Below are positions 33,864-44,460 of a stretch of DNA of 64,000 nucleotides, in pieces. The DNA comes from Phanerochaete sordida (Eukaryota; Basidiomycota; Agaricomycetes; Polyporales; Phanerochaetaceae). Made by a program: the position numbers and the translations under genes. How positions within the stretch are numbered: the stretch's first letter is position 1; every line of letters starts with the position of its first letter. The stretch lies in NCBI GenBank assembly GCA_019973155.2, contig BPQB01000051.1:1-64000 (forward strand), written 5' to 3'. Under the pieces are notes generated by a model. That model worked only from the letters and a program-made list of their open reading frames with translations. It was not told the DNA's origin and made no database searches.

Positions 33864-36298
33864 TCACCAGCTGCGCCCAGAAGACGTTCGTCAGAGCTCA
33901 GGGTATCGCGAACGCGAAAAACGCACTCGTAAGCCTCAGCGTGCAGGAATATCTCCTCGCACGGGCTGCACCCGTCCAGGATCTCGCGCTGGCCCTCCGC
34001 GACGGCGTTGCGCACGTCGTACATGAACGCGGCCGGCCCGCACACTGCATCCGCACGTCAGCAGAGCCCGAGGGCACGACGCGCGAAGACGCACCTGCGA
34101 AAGCGATCCGCCCGCCGCGCTGCGACGCGCAGGCTTCGCGGACGAGCGTAGCCAGGTGCGGCCTGCCGAGCTGCGTCGCGCGTTCATCGTCGATGGCGTC
34201 CGACCCGCCCGCCTTTTCGAGGGCACTGTCTGCGCTGGCGACGCTTTCGAGGTCGGACCCGTCGCTCGTGATGTGTATCTGGGCGGCGAAGTCCACGCCC
34301 GCGGCGGCGGCGCGAGCGGTCGCGTCGGCGAGCGCGGGTTCGAACCAGCGGCGCGCACCTGATGTACGGGTCAGGCGGGTAGTTGGAAGGGAGGAAAGCG
34401 GACGCACCGGAGTGGCGGAGCGCGACGACGAAGGTCGCCTGTGTGCACTTGCTGCCGGTCCCGAAGCCGCGCGCGAGGTCTATCAGGAGCGGGACAGTAA
34501 AGGTCGCTCCTGCGACGGCGGCGTACGTCAGCACTGAAGTGAACAACCGGGAGGTGAGCACGCACCGCTGCCGCTCGCGAGCAGGTACACGCGGTCGTAG
34601 CCGCGGAGCGAGACGGGAAGACCGCCGTACGGGCCGTCGAGGAAGAGGCGGCCGCGCGGGCTGCTGAGCGCGAGTTCCTGGAGCGCCTTCGTGAGGCCGC
34701 GCCGGACGCGGAAGACGAGCTGGACGTCGTGCGTGTCGCCGCGCGCCTCGGCGGGGACGTTCGCGATGGTGAAAGGGTGCGTGCTGAAGGGGAGGAGCGA
34801 CGGCGCCGCGAGGATGCGCACGAAGACGTGCTGGCCCGGCGCCCAGCGGAAGCGCGCGGGCGCGGCGATGGTGAGCTGGACGAGGTGCGGGTCCGAGAGC
34901 TGCTCGAGCGTGTAGGGCAGGCCGAAGGCGCTGTTGTAGAGCGTGCGGAAGAGCTGGATGAGCCATGCGGTGCAGTAGATTGCGAGGGCCGCCCAGAAGT
35001 AGTCCCTACGCCTGCCGTGAGTTCTCGGTGAAGATCTTAAGTGGAAGATCACGAACCAGGATGTAAGGCGGAAATCGCAGTGGATAAAAAGCGCCACCAT
35101 GAAGATACCCGTGGCACTGGGGTATGGTGAGTAAATGATACGCGAGTTTGTATGCGAAGGTACGTACATGAAGTGAAGCTTCTTGAAGACTTCATAGTAC
35201 CGGCTCCTGATGATACCCCACGACATGAAGACGAGCCAGGTCTGCAAAGTGATCAGTCGCGTCTCGCAGGCGATATAGACTACGATAGATCTCACCTGAG
35301 GGATCAACGCGACGATTCCGGACCAATAGAACGGGCTCGTTTTGTACATGACTACCATGTCGCCCATGTCGATGTTGGTAACGATGAAAGGGAAGGTGTG
35401 CAGTAGCGACGTAATATCTAGGAGTACGCATGCAGCATGTCAGGGACCGCTCGCTGGAACCGTAAGGCGACGTACACATAAACAGAGCCGTCCAGCGATG
35501 GAAGGCCTGGAGCCTCTCGTGAGACACGCCGGTTAGCAGGCCGACGAAGTTGACCTTCGTAGCAAAAGCACTGTAGAGGTCGCCGTCAGCCGAGAGAAAT
35601 AAGTCACACCTGCAGGTAGACGTACATCATGAAGGGCATTATTGCGATAGAGATCCAGCCCGAACGCGTCGCCAGCGGAGGGCTGTGTCCCATCTGGTAG
35701 TTCGGCCAGTAGAACGGGCGAGCGGCGAGCGCGAGAGCTAAAGGTACGGCATTCAGATTCTGTGCATGAAGGGTGAAGAGAGGGCTAGGGCGTACCCATG
35801 ACGAAGGTGAAGATGCAAGAAATACCGATGATGGAGCCCGTGGGCGGGGCATAGTACCCAAGACTCTGCACGCGCCATTGCTTCGAGGTGACAAAGCGGA
35901 AGCCTGCGGTGAGCCTATCAAGAGGACCCGCCCTGTGCCGCGTGGACGCAGTGCTACAACGCACTCCATGAGAGGCTAGAGGACATACGCAAAGACGACG
36001 AAACGCACCTCTTGAAGCTGGCGCGGGCGCGGTACGTCGACGCGAGGTGCAGCAGTGTCATTGCGCCTACGCATGCGCACAGAAACTCCACAGTCGTCAG
36101 GCCGTAGTCCCAGTCCGCGGTGTACCACTGCGAACACGACGTCAGTATCCCAGCTAGATTCCAGTGACAGTCACGTACATCGTGCCAGCGCTCTCCTATA
36201 AGCTTGATCTGCTCTGCGGTCATCTTCGTGTAGTCGTATCCCGAGGGTACGCGCGAGGAGTGCCACATTACGGGCGTTCGGAGCCAGATGAGACCCAT
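33864..36298 (-). CDS. Ferric/cupric reductase (FRE-type metalloreductase)
   Basis: Thirteen exons: 36298-36179, 36127-36009, 35953-35796, 35737-35626, 35570-35476, 35417-35296, 35241-35168, 35116-35057, 35005-34566, 34509-34408, 34358-34095, 34044-33927, 33870-33864; 596 aa, the normal size; every junction is in phase. It is a plasma-membrane enzyme passing electrons from NADPH through FAD and two hemes to extracellular Fe(III) or Cu(II). The two heme pairs are visible: H194/H208 and H265/H279, each 14 residues apart on adjacent membrane helices. FAD motif HPFTIAN at 363-369; NADPH motifs GPYGG at 411-415, ASGSG at 430-434 and CGPA at 557-560. The last exon is only 7 nt and supplies the terminal AYDW. 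Divergent to the copper transporter, which suggests a shared metal-uptake role. Confidence 0.93.
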
Positions 36299-36761
36299 AG
36301 CGAACGTGGAAAGGAATGGGGACTTGGGGGTCGTACGTCTCTGCGTTGACTAAACGGCAAAGCAGTGAGGGTGAACCTTCTGGGCCTCTGGAGGGATAGA
36401 GTACAAATACGTGTGAGCGTGCTGGTCGGGCGAATGTAGCCAGCAAATCGGATTAATTCGAAAACGCACCGAGCTTCCAAGGCACCCCGCGCAGCGCCCA
36501 GGCTGCGACGGTTCTAGAGAATCGCACTAAGCCCATCATGACTCCAGATCGAATGGATTTGTGGGTCGCGGCGCACCGTGCAGGTCACAAAATTGGGGGT
36601 GCAAAAGGTGTAAAAGCTTTTTCCAGGTTTGTTTGGTCGAGCGTGCCCAGTGTACCTCCCATACAGACGGCTTTTGGCCGACAGTGCGGGCAGGTGATAA
36701 TGTGGGGTATTCTCCCTGAGCGCATACCTTGTTCCCCCTTCATCGACGACGGGGAGAAACC
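36299..36761. promoter_or_regulatory. Shared promoter of ferric reductase and copper transporter
   Basis: 463 bp between divergent starts. Co-regulation by metal availability is likely from the gene pairing. I looked for a clear Mac1/Cuf1-type TTTGCTC element and for HGATAR-type sites and found none that stands out, so no operator is assigned. Confidence 0.4.
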
Positions 36762-37448
36762 ATGGATTCTATGAACATGACCGACAGCTCCACGGGCTCT
36801 GGCTCGATGGGCTCGATGGGCAGCTCAACGACGGCATCCAACTCGACGATGAACATGTCCATGGACATGATGAAGATGTACTTCCACTTTACCCCCGGCG
36901 ACATCGTCCTCTTCAGCACCATCGTCCCGTCGTCGCCAGGCGCAGTCCTCGGGACTTGCCTGTTCTTCTTCTTCGTCTCTATCTTCAACTGCTGGCTGAG
37001 GGCCTACCGTCGTGGCGTAGAGAAGCAATTCGTCGCGCGGTGCGTATCTCTGGCATGTCCTTGCCATAGATCTGGCGAACCTGACGGGTCTCCTCCCTTC
37101 GTCGCAGCGCTCGCCGTCTCACTCTGCGGCGGTACGATAGCGAGCACTCTGTCGACCAGCCAAGTCTGCCGAAGGAAGTAGGAGCTGAAGAGTCCGTACC
37201 TGTGCCGCACGCCCCGACCGACAAGTTCCTGCTGTCGAACGAACTCGCGCGCGGCGCTCTCAATGGCATCGGCGAGACTTTGCACTACGCTTTGATGCTT
37301 GTGGTGATGTACGTCGCTTGAATCTACCCAAAAGCTCTCGTATTAACAATTCAAATTGATCAGGACGTACAACGCGAGTTACATCATCGCAATCATCGTC
37401 GGTAGTGTCGTGGGCGAGGTCGCGTTTGGGAGGTTGAACCGTTGCTGA
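36762..37448 (+). CDS. Ctr-type high-affinity copper transporter
   Basis: Exons 36762-37039, 37108-37308, 37364-37448; 187 aa; introns of 68 and 55 nt in phase. The N-terminus is the expected extracellular copper-collecting tail, rich in Met, Ser and Asn (MNMTDSS, STMNMSMDMMKMYFHF). A first hydrophobic span follows (GTCLFFFFVSIFNCW), then a cytosolic loop. The second span contains the pore motif MxxxM (M156, M160) followed by TYN, and the third the packing motif GxxxG (G173, G177). These are the defining Ctr features; the protein forms a trimeric Cu(I) channel at the plasma or vacuolar membrane. The length is typical. The neighbouring reductase would supply Cu(I). Confidence 0.93.
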
Positions 37449-37988
37449 GGCGGACGCTATGAAGATCGTCGATAATGTATCTGTTCTGGACTTATCTATC
37501 ATAATCATGCTAGACTTATGGATATCACTCCTGCTCACCTCTCCAGAACGCGAGCAATAGTACCCGTCGTCGCCGTCGAAGACAACCAGCGTCGGGCAAG
37601 GACCCCAGACAGCGCGCGGGCGGCAGGTAGGCGCCCAACTCTGTCTCATCGGAGCCACTGCCTTCACGCATCCGCATACCTACGGCCTCCGCGCCCACGA
37701 CTGCACTTCTCACCCCTTCGAATACTTACAAGATAAGCATTGAGATCCAGAAATATCTATATGCGGTCGCCACAAGCCTGCTGCAACGTTCGGAGGCATA
37801 CGCACACGTGTGTGTAAGGACACCAAACTTGAAAGAGCACCTGCCAGGTCCAAATCCTCAGGCTTTGGAGAGACAGTTATATTCCTTCATATTCCTCGTC
37901 TGATAGAGAGAAATGAGCAGAGTAGATAAAGCCGTTTGTGATACAAATACAGTCGTGCATGGTTTACCGATATTAATCTCACGCTGGT
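37449..37988. other. Convergent intergenic region
   Basis: 540 bp between the 3' ends of the copper transporter and the amidohydrolase; nothing recognised. Confidence 0.5.
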
Positions 37989-39410
37989 CTACTTATTCAA
38001 CTTGAGCACCTCGATCGCGCGGCCACGCTTCAGCGCAAGTGCCTGCTCGTTGTCAAGGAACGTCGGCACCTCGTCGTCGAGCCACGCCGCGCCCTCCTCC
38101 ATCGTGACGTAAGGGTAGTCGACCGAGTACAGGATGCGCGCGAGCCCGATCTGCGAGGCATGGAACTTGACGAGGTCCGTCGCGAAGTTGCCCGACGTCG
38201 TCTCGAGGATGTTGTTCTGGAAATAGAACGTGACGTTCTTCTGCATCGGCATCCCTGCGACGACCTGGCGCGCGAGCTCTGCAAGACCAGGTCAGGTCAG
38301 GCGAACTCGGTGGGGAGAGGCGACGTACGGTCGTCGATGCGCACGAGGTCAGACGGGATGCGCTCGCCGAGGTGTCCGGAGATGATGGTCAGGTTGGGGA
38401 AACGGCTGGAAATGCGCGCGTCAGTGAGCCATACATTCAGAGCGATGATGCTTGACCTACTCAAACACGCCATTCGTGCACAAGCCCAGTATATGCGTCG
38501 ACAGCGTCGACGCGAACTCTTGCGCAGGCCCGATGAGAAACTTCGCGTGGTCAAACAGCAGCGTCGACACCGGCGGCGGGTTCACACGCGGGTGCAGATA
38601 CACCGGAACGTCGAGGTCGACGACCGTCTCCCAGAACACGTCGAACTCAGGCTGGTCGTAGAATATGAACGTCTCTATAAGCCAGGAACACTCGTCAATG
38701 GCATTGGCACATTCAAGAATGGGATGTACTCACCGTTGCTAGCATCGCCCGCCTGCTGGTAGTCGTTGATGAGCGCGCCGAGGAAGCCAAGCTGGGTGAC
38801 CGTGCGGCGAAGCTCGGCCGCGGCGACGGCGGGGTCGTGCATCGCGAGCGCGGCGAACGCGCCGAAGCGCTGCGTGTTGTTTGAGATCTGGCGTGCGAGC
38901 TCGTCGTTGAGGGAGATCGCCGTCGTAGAGGCATTTGTGGGGTCGGTAATGCCTTGCACGCATGGCGAGGCGCAGGAGAGTACCATCTGTGTGCGAGGTC
39001 AGAGGATGGAGGGTGAGGGCAGAGATGATACGTGCGAAGTCGATGCCGGTCGCGTCCATGTGTGCAAGCCGTTGGTCATGAACGTCGAGCAGATTGGCCT
39101 CGAGCTCTGCTAGCGTCTGGTCTGCGCACGACGACCACGTAAGCTCGGCCTCTACCTGACCTCTCGGGCGCACTCACTGACTGGCGGTACAGTAAAGCTG
39201 TAAAGAACAATCAGCACTCCGTCTAGTCCTACGCAGAAGAAACGAAGAAACGTACTCTGCCTGGTGAATGAGCTCGGGCACGCTCCATGCCTCCTCGAAG
39301 GCGATCGCGCCGACGCCCGTGTTGTTCCACACGCGGGCGCGTACCCTTGACGCTGCGAAGAGGCTCGAGAGCAGGAAGACCCCGACGTGCGCCATCGCTC
39401 GCAGACCCAT
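37989..39410 (-). CDS. Amidohydrolase, 2,3-dihydroxybenzoate decarboxylase type
   Basis: Exons 39410-39256, 39197-39178 (a 20-nt microexon), 39121-39032, 38986-38734, 38674-38461, 38405-38329, 38278-37989; about 365 aa. Metal-dependent decarboxylases of this family act on ortho-hydroxybenzoates (2,3-dihydroxybenzoate, gamma-resorcylate). Expected ligand motifs are present: FEEAW near the N-terminus, YLHPR, SGHLGERIP and SVDYP. A hydrophobic leader (HVGVFLLSSLFAAS) precedes the domain; cytosolic relatives lack one, so secretion is possible. At the exon 3/4 junction the conserved frames (DATGIDFA and MVLSCASPCVQG) are one base out of phase with the only GT-AG sites I can find. The gene is either slightly damaged or spliced unusually there. 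The substrate is not predictable. Confidence 0.8.
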
Positions 39411-39836
39411 GGTTGCGCTGCAGGCACGCGCACCCACACCCGATGCACTCGTGTATTTATGCTCGGGGCCTGCGAGCGGCAGGCACGCGAAGCCCGGTGT
39501 CCCCGGCATGTGTCCCGCGCGTGGCCGTCATCTACGCGAATTTGAGTGTTGGGGTGCGCGTATGGGCGGATGTACTCACCCAGGGCTGATGCCCACACGC
39601 GGGGATGGGATGTGTTATAGTTAGACGGGCAGCCATGTGAAAGGTGCAGCGAAGGCAGAATCTGCAGCCCTTTGCCAGGCGTATGGGAGCTGGGGACAAC
39701 ATCAGGCACACGAAGTCACGCCCGTCGACGGATCATCGTCTTATGACGAAGGACCGTTACCAACCAGCAAGACGGCAGAAGCTATGAGAGCATGTGAAAA
39801 CTATTACATATAAGGACCGGAGTGGTTGTGGATACT

Positions 39837-40350
39837 TACTGCCGTTTGCATAAGTCCGTGAAATCGCAGGATTTCGCTCCGTTTGTTTGGTCTTGCTTGG
39901 CTCCGCCCGTGACCTAAGCTTCCACCAGCCGTGTATGTCAGATGTCTGGCTCAAAATGCTCTGAAATATTCAGGCATACTTCAATGGTATCATTGTACCT
40001 CTGAGCCAAGCATTGAGTAAATAGAGAGCGATCCAGGCTATAGAGGAGGGTATCGAGCAGCCCAGCGGACATAGCGCCCAATAACGCCCATTGATGCCCA
40101 AGCCTGCTGGCGCCAAGCTGGCAAGGGCAATGTTCTGCTACTCATGGCACTATCGGTCACAATCCTTTCCTATCTTCAGTTGTATTGCATACAGTGAGCA
40201 CAGCATGGGCTCTGCGAATTATTTGGAGTTTTATCTTGCCTTGCTTCATTTTTCATTGAATATTTCCACTTAGGTCACGGGCTGAGGCAAACAGGGCCAA
40301 ACAAACGAAGCGAAGTCTTGCGATTTCACAGACTTATGCAAACGGCAGTA
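39837..40350. mobile_element. MITE-like element 1 with about 82-bp inverted repeats
   Basis: Terminal segments 39837-39918 and 40269-40350 are imperfect inverted repeats. The left one starts TACTGCCGTTTGCATAAG and the right one ends with its complement. I count about ten mismatches over the 82 bp. The interior (about 350 bp) has no coding capacity. No target-site duplication is evident, so the insertion is probably old. A non-autonomous DNA transposon is the simplest explanation; a hairpin-forming locus is the alternative. Confidence 0.7.
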
Positions 40351-40569
40351 CCACGAACGTGTGAAGTGCACTGATATTTGCTCTTGCGAAGGCAGCCAAT
40401 GGGAGCAGAGGGCGGCAGAAAGTGTAATGGAAGTCTGAAGACCTGCAAGGTACGTACATGCGGAGAAATACAGTAGCTTAGATGGACAAAGGACGTGCGT
40501 TGGCTTGAACGGACGAAATGGACTTGAGTTCGGCCGTCCATGGCGCAAGGGCGGTTTGGCGAGAGCGCG

Positions 40570-40880
40570 GCGGGGCCCTTCGTTTGACGTCTGCTGCCAT
40601 CTGCAGAGTGGGACAGGTGTGAGGGCGCGGGTATGTCACTTTCACCTTCTCCTGAGCGTGCTGCCACAAGGTGAGCTGCGTCGACCCGTCGAGGGGTGGC
40701 GGACGCGGAGATGCGGAGATGAGAGTTTCTGGAGAGTGTGGGAGCCGTCGCGGCCCCGCCTCGAGCCAGAACGGGACATTGACGCGCCCTCGCATCCTCC
40801 TCAGTTCATTATTGGCTGTTCACGTGGCAGCCAACACGCCCAGTCACCCGCAAATCGAGGTTTCGCTCTGCCCCATGTCC
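40570..40880. pseudogene. Orphan A/B pair promoter with gene traces
   Basis: Read on the minus strand, 40788-40690 holds the pair core (GGCGCGTCAATGTCCC), the GAGGCGGGGCCGCGACGGCT block and the CTCCAGAAACTCTCATC segment in the order seen in pairs A1/B1 and B8/A8. On the B side (40660-40570) only a trace like the intron-1/exon-2 junction remains (GAGAAG followed by GTGAAAG, then GCAGACGTCAAACG). On the A side an ATG at 40875 begins a short frame with no A homology. A former pair has been lost, leaving its promoter. Confidence 0.55.
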
Positions 40881-41035
40881 TCCACCTGCTACTTCTGCCC
40901 AGGACTCGAGGACCGCACCGGCCTATTTGAGCCATGGGATGTCCGCCCGCAAGCGTCTTAGGGCGCCGAGTGGCAGCGCGGGCAATGCTATTTTGAATTT
41001 CAGTGCGAGGGAGGACGAGCACTCGCCATTCGTCT

Positions 41036-42251
41036 TCATCGTTGTATTACAGGCAGCAGCGCCTCTATCTCGCTGCGAAGATTGCGTGCGGCGGCCTTAC
41101 ATTCCTCATATATCTCGAACTCGGGAATATCGATGTCTATAATCCGTTGCAGAATCGCGCAGAGGTCCGATATCTGAGGCAACGCCTTATGAGCAAACCA
41201 TACGCGACCATGTTCGGAGGACGCACCACTGAAGTATCCAGCGCTGTCTCGCGAGAGCGCATTCTGAACATCGAAAGGACCTGCGCGTCCCTGACGTGTG
41301 CGATGCGGAGCGACGCGAGAAAATCCGGTAAAATTAGCTGGTGCGCAGACGTCAGCATCGGTCCGGTGTCGAGCGCATACATCGACATACCGGCAGACTC
41401 ACGGGAAATCCTTGGGCGTGCTTCGCATCGAAGGCCTGACACTGCAGCAGGGCGCTGAATGTCTGCACAAGCATCGCCAGAGGCACGCCGTATCTGCAAA
41501 CTTGAAGATAGTCAGCCATAGAGCGTTCCGTCTGCAAATACACTACGTACCGAGCAAGACCTTGCAGAACACGTCTATCGCGTGCTGTCGGAGGAGCGGC
41601 TGAAGGGTCGGCGGAGCGAGCACGAGCTTGCGGAAGGCATCTTCGATGTAGCGCAGCGCCTCTTGAGACGAGCTGCGCGCGAGGTCAAATAGCGACAGGT
41701 CCAAGGTCAGCGTTGAGATGTCGTACGCGCACGGCACGCGCTCGAGCTCTAGAAGCGCAGCTTGGGCCAGAATGTACGCGCCGAGTGTTACAGATGACTG
41801 GGATATCGGCATGAGCTCTGCTGGGACCGTCGCCATCGGAGACCCGGTAAGCACGAACCCGCGTACGGCGGCTAGACGGTGCCATGGGCTGGCTTGGAGT
41901 CTGGGATAGGGTTAGAATCCTCTATGTAGCTACAAGAACATGCCACGCACCTGTCGCGCGACGCGCTCAGCGGTATTCCAAAGTATATGGACAACATCTC
42001 GAGTGTGATTTGGCGGAATTGGTATGACGTGAGGAGGAGTGGGACGACAGGTCGGGCGACGACCCGTTTCACGGCCTACGTGGACGGCTCAGTGTCGTTG
42101 AACATGCAGTGACGAGTCACTACAGCACCTCATCTCCACTTTCCTCCTCGTCTTCCGTGAGCTCTGCGTGAGGTCCGACCATCTCGTGGACATACGCGGC
42201 GACATGGAACGCGACCACTCTCTGCACGATCTCGACGGGCAATGTCTTCAT
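41036..42251 (-). CDS. Family B paired protein, copy B5
   Basis: Exons 42251-42129, 42075-41951, 41900-41551, 41500-41391, 41337-41227, 41173-41036; 318 aa; exon lengths identical to B3. Start MKTLPVEIVQRVVAFHVAAY, then EMVGPHAELTEDEEESGDE. Exon 2 VVPLLLTSYQFRQITLEMLS; exon 3 ASPWHRLAAVRGFVLTGS and TLGAYILAQAALLELERV; exon 6 ISDLCAILQRIIDIDIPE. All junctions are GT-AG and in phase. Forms an intact divergent pair with A5, starts 297 bp apart. Confidence 0.85.
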
Positions 42252-42548
42252 GTCTGGACGTTCTGCGAGGTCGGATGAACACGGCATTGGCAGAGGAAGG
42301 CTGCTACACATACCTGAGAGCGGGTAGCTATGCCTACCCCGTCGTCGAGGGTGACGGCGACCGTCGAAGGAGAGGTCGAGGAGAGGGGAAGGAGCGAGTT
42401 CCAGTCGACGCGCTCTCGGCTGGCGCTCCTACCACGTGGCCGCCGAAACGCCCAGCTGGCCGCGAACCGAAGTTTCCCCCTGACCCCCACCTGAGCCTGT
42501 TATCCTGAGATTGAGAAACGGGCCCCTCCACGGGCATACTCGGGCTAT
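42252..42548. promoter_or_regulatory. Bidirectional promoter of pair B5/A5
   Basis: 297 bp. The B-side core variant (minus strand AGCGCGTCGACTGGAAC) is at 42414-42398. The A side has CACGTG at 42433-42438 followed by GAAACGCCCAG at 42445-42455, the same arrangement as in B8/A8. Confidence 0.6.
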
Positions 42549-43877
42549 ATGTCCTGCCGCAATCTTGTACTCCCTCCTGAAATTCTGCATGCCATTCTTT
42601 CCCGGGCGATAGCGCGTCATCTCGACGACGTCCTCGCCGCCTCTTCATCATCGCCCGCCTCTCCCTCTCACGAAGATCCTGACGCGCAGGTATGCACATA
42701 TGCACTAATATACAGCTCATCCGGCGATATATTTGACCAAAATTTAGATAGGCGCACTCGTCACCGCCCTGCTGGCCGTCTCGTGTCAAGTGCGCCAGAC
42801 CGCCCTCCTTATCTTAAGCAGCGCGTTCGGCATCGCTTTATCTCGCGTCGGCTTATGGCGGTGCGTCCGCTTCCTCATGATTCTTTATATTCGACTTAAT
42901 CTTTGGTCTCGCAGGCTGGAGGACAGGCCCTGGCCGAAAATCGAATCCGTCCGGCGTATTCTGCATCGCAAGTTCGACTTCGGCGCCGACAGAGACCTTC
43001 TCATACGCTTGATGACTCGGTCGGCATGTCCGGAACCACCCATACTCGCCGTTTATCTCTACGCACACGTCTTGAACGAAATCTCTGCTCACCATTTTGA
43101 GCCCATGGTCCTTCCTGTCCAAGGAGGCGGAGAGCCCCTTGCAGTGGACTCCGAATCAACTGCGCACTACTTCGAGGTGCACACGATGAATCAATACGCT
43201 GCATCTCCTACAGCGTTCCGCGAGCTTCTCTGGGCGCGTCTGGAGCACGCGTTTGCCGCGGGTACCATAGGTCCGCTTCAGCCATCCCCGCGAACTCCGC
43301 ACCGGCATCTGATGGTCTTCACAGCACGCACCTACGGCAAAGTCATGCTCTCGATTAACACTACCTGGGAGCGTATCGAAGATTTTGCGAGCAGCATCGA
43401 CGCGGAGACCCCGCCTTCCTCGGTCTCGACCCTGACCGTACGCACATTCACGCTACGCTACTTCACCCTAACACGCATGTATGCAGAAAATTATCTGCGA
43501 TCTCGTGGCGGTATTGCACACCATGCGCGCGCACGAAGAGCATTTTATGGGCTCTTGGCCGCACACCGTGCCGGCCGACGTCGCGATTGGCGCGGAGCGC
43601 GTACGTGTATCTCTCCGCGCATACATCCACGTCTGACCAGTCTCTTCACCAGCTTGCAGAGTGGTTTGACCTCTTCTACGCCATGGTCGAGTGGGACTAC
43701 GCTGGCGAAAGTGCCGATGACCTCCGAGAGGCGGCGCTGGACTTCGCCGACGACTTCCACGCACGGTTGATGGATTTATGCCATGCGGGGGGCGCAAACC
43801 AGGAAGAGCTCAGTGAAGGTGCAGGTGAGACCGAGACAGAAAGCCAGAGCGTCTTACCTGAATCATGTCCACCTTGA
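42549..43877 (+). CDS. Family A paired protein, copy A5
   Basis: Exons 42549-42689, 42748-42860, 42915-43261, 43325-43437, 43487-43600, 43641-43877; 354 aa; phases 0,2,1,0,0. Used here as the reference A copy. Exon 1 (1-47): LPPEILHAILSRAIARHLDD, superficially like the start of an F-box but without its Trp. Exon 2: LLAVSCQVRQTALLILSSAF. Exon 3: RLEDRPWPKIESVRRILHRK and ILAVYLYAHVLNEIS. Exon 4: ARTYGKVMLSINTTWERI. Exon 5: HTVPADVAIGAER. Exon 6: LAEWFDLFYAMVEWDYAGES and an acidic tail. No signal peptide, membrane span or catalytic motif is recognised. It is followed on the same strand by F-box 4. Confidence 0.85.
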
Positions 43878-44460
43878 TATGTTCCCCGCATCGCACTCAT
43901 TTTTCATGCATTGTCCCTGCGCGCGAACCATCTGAGATACACTCTAAGCTCTACGAATGCCGTCCTACGCTCGAAATCACGCTGTCTACCTCTAGAAAAT
44001 GCGGGGTAAATCGTCGCTCTGCCGGCGGTATTCGTACCGCGCTGGCGTTGCCGGTCGAAGACCTGCACAGCAGGGTTTTCCAGCGTGACCATGGCCGTCG
44101 TCGTCAGCTTTGCTGCTGGAAGAGATACTTGTCGTGTGCTAGCCTGAATTGGCGTGGGTCTCTGACTACTGTATAGCTGCCGCGAGGCAGCTGAGGCTTT
44201 CGGTGATTCCCGGCTCAACGTTCAACGCGGATCTTTGGCGAGTTCGTCACTTTTGCTCCGGACCTTCATCCCAGTCTGACTAGCGACTACCCACCGCAGA
44301 GAGGTCACACTGCAAATATTCGCTTCCATCGAACTTGCAGGACGTCATTGACCATTCGTCGCACCTGAGCGTGCTGCGACGAGAGCAGAGACCCGGTCAG
44401 GATTTCGCTGATCTCTGTGTCATCTTGAAATATTACTGATCAGTCTGCAGCTGCAGCAAG
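43878..44460. other. Intergenic with small family B traces
   Basis: 583 bp before F-box 4. Near 44410-44440, on the plus strand, an AG is followed by DFADLCVILKYY, resembling the start of B exon 6 (FADLCVLAQRV in B1); it is probably a relic. Around 43945-43980 a segment (LYECRPTLEI) recurs downstream of A8 near 54800 (LYECCPTLEI). No intact gene. Confidence 0.35.

Noticed and set aside
34184..34966. Large minus-strand frame of 260 aa within the ferric reductase
   Set aside because: Reads the reductase exons out of frame; Arg/Pro/His-rich, no domain.
39837..40350. Target-site duplication for MITE-like element 1
   Set aside because: The bases outside the inverted repeats do not match in any length tried.
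41036..44440. A plus-strand B gene downstream of A5
   Set aside because: Only a start-of-exon-6 fragment is recognisable at 44410-44440; the other exons are not found in order.
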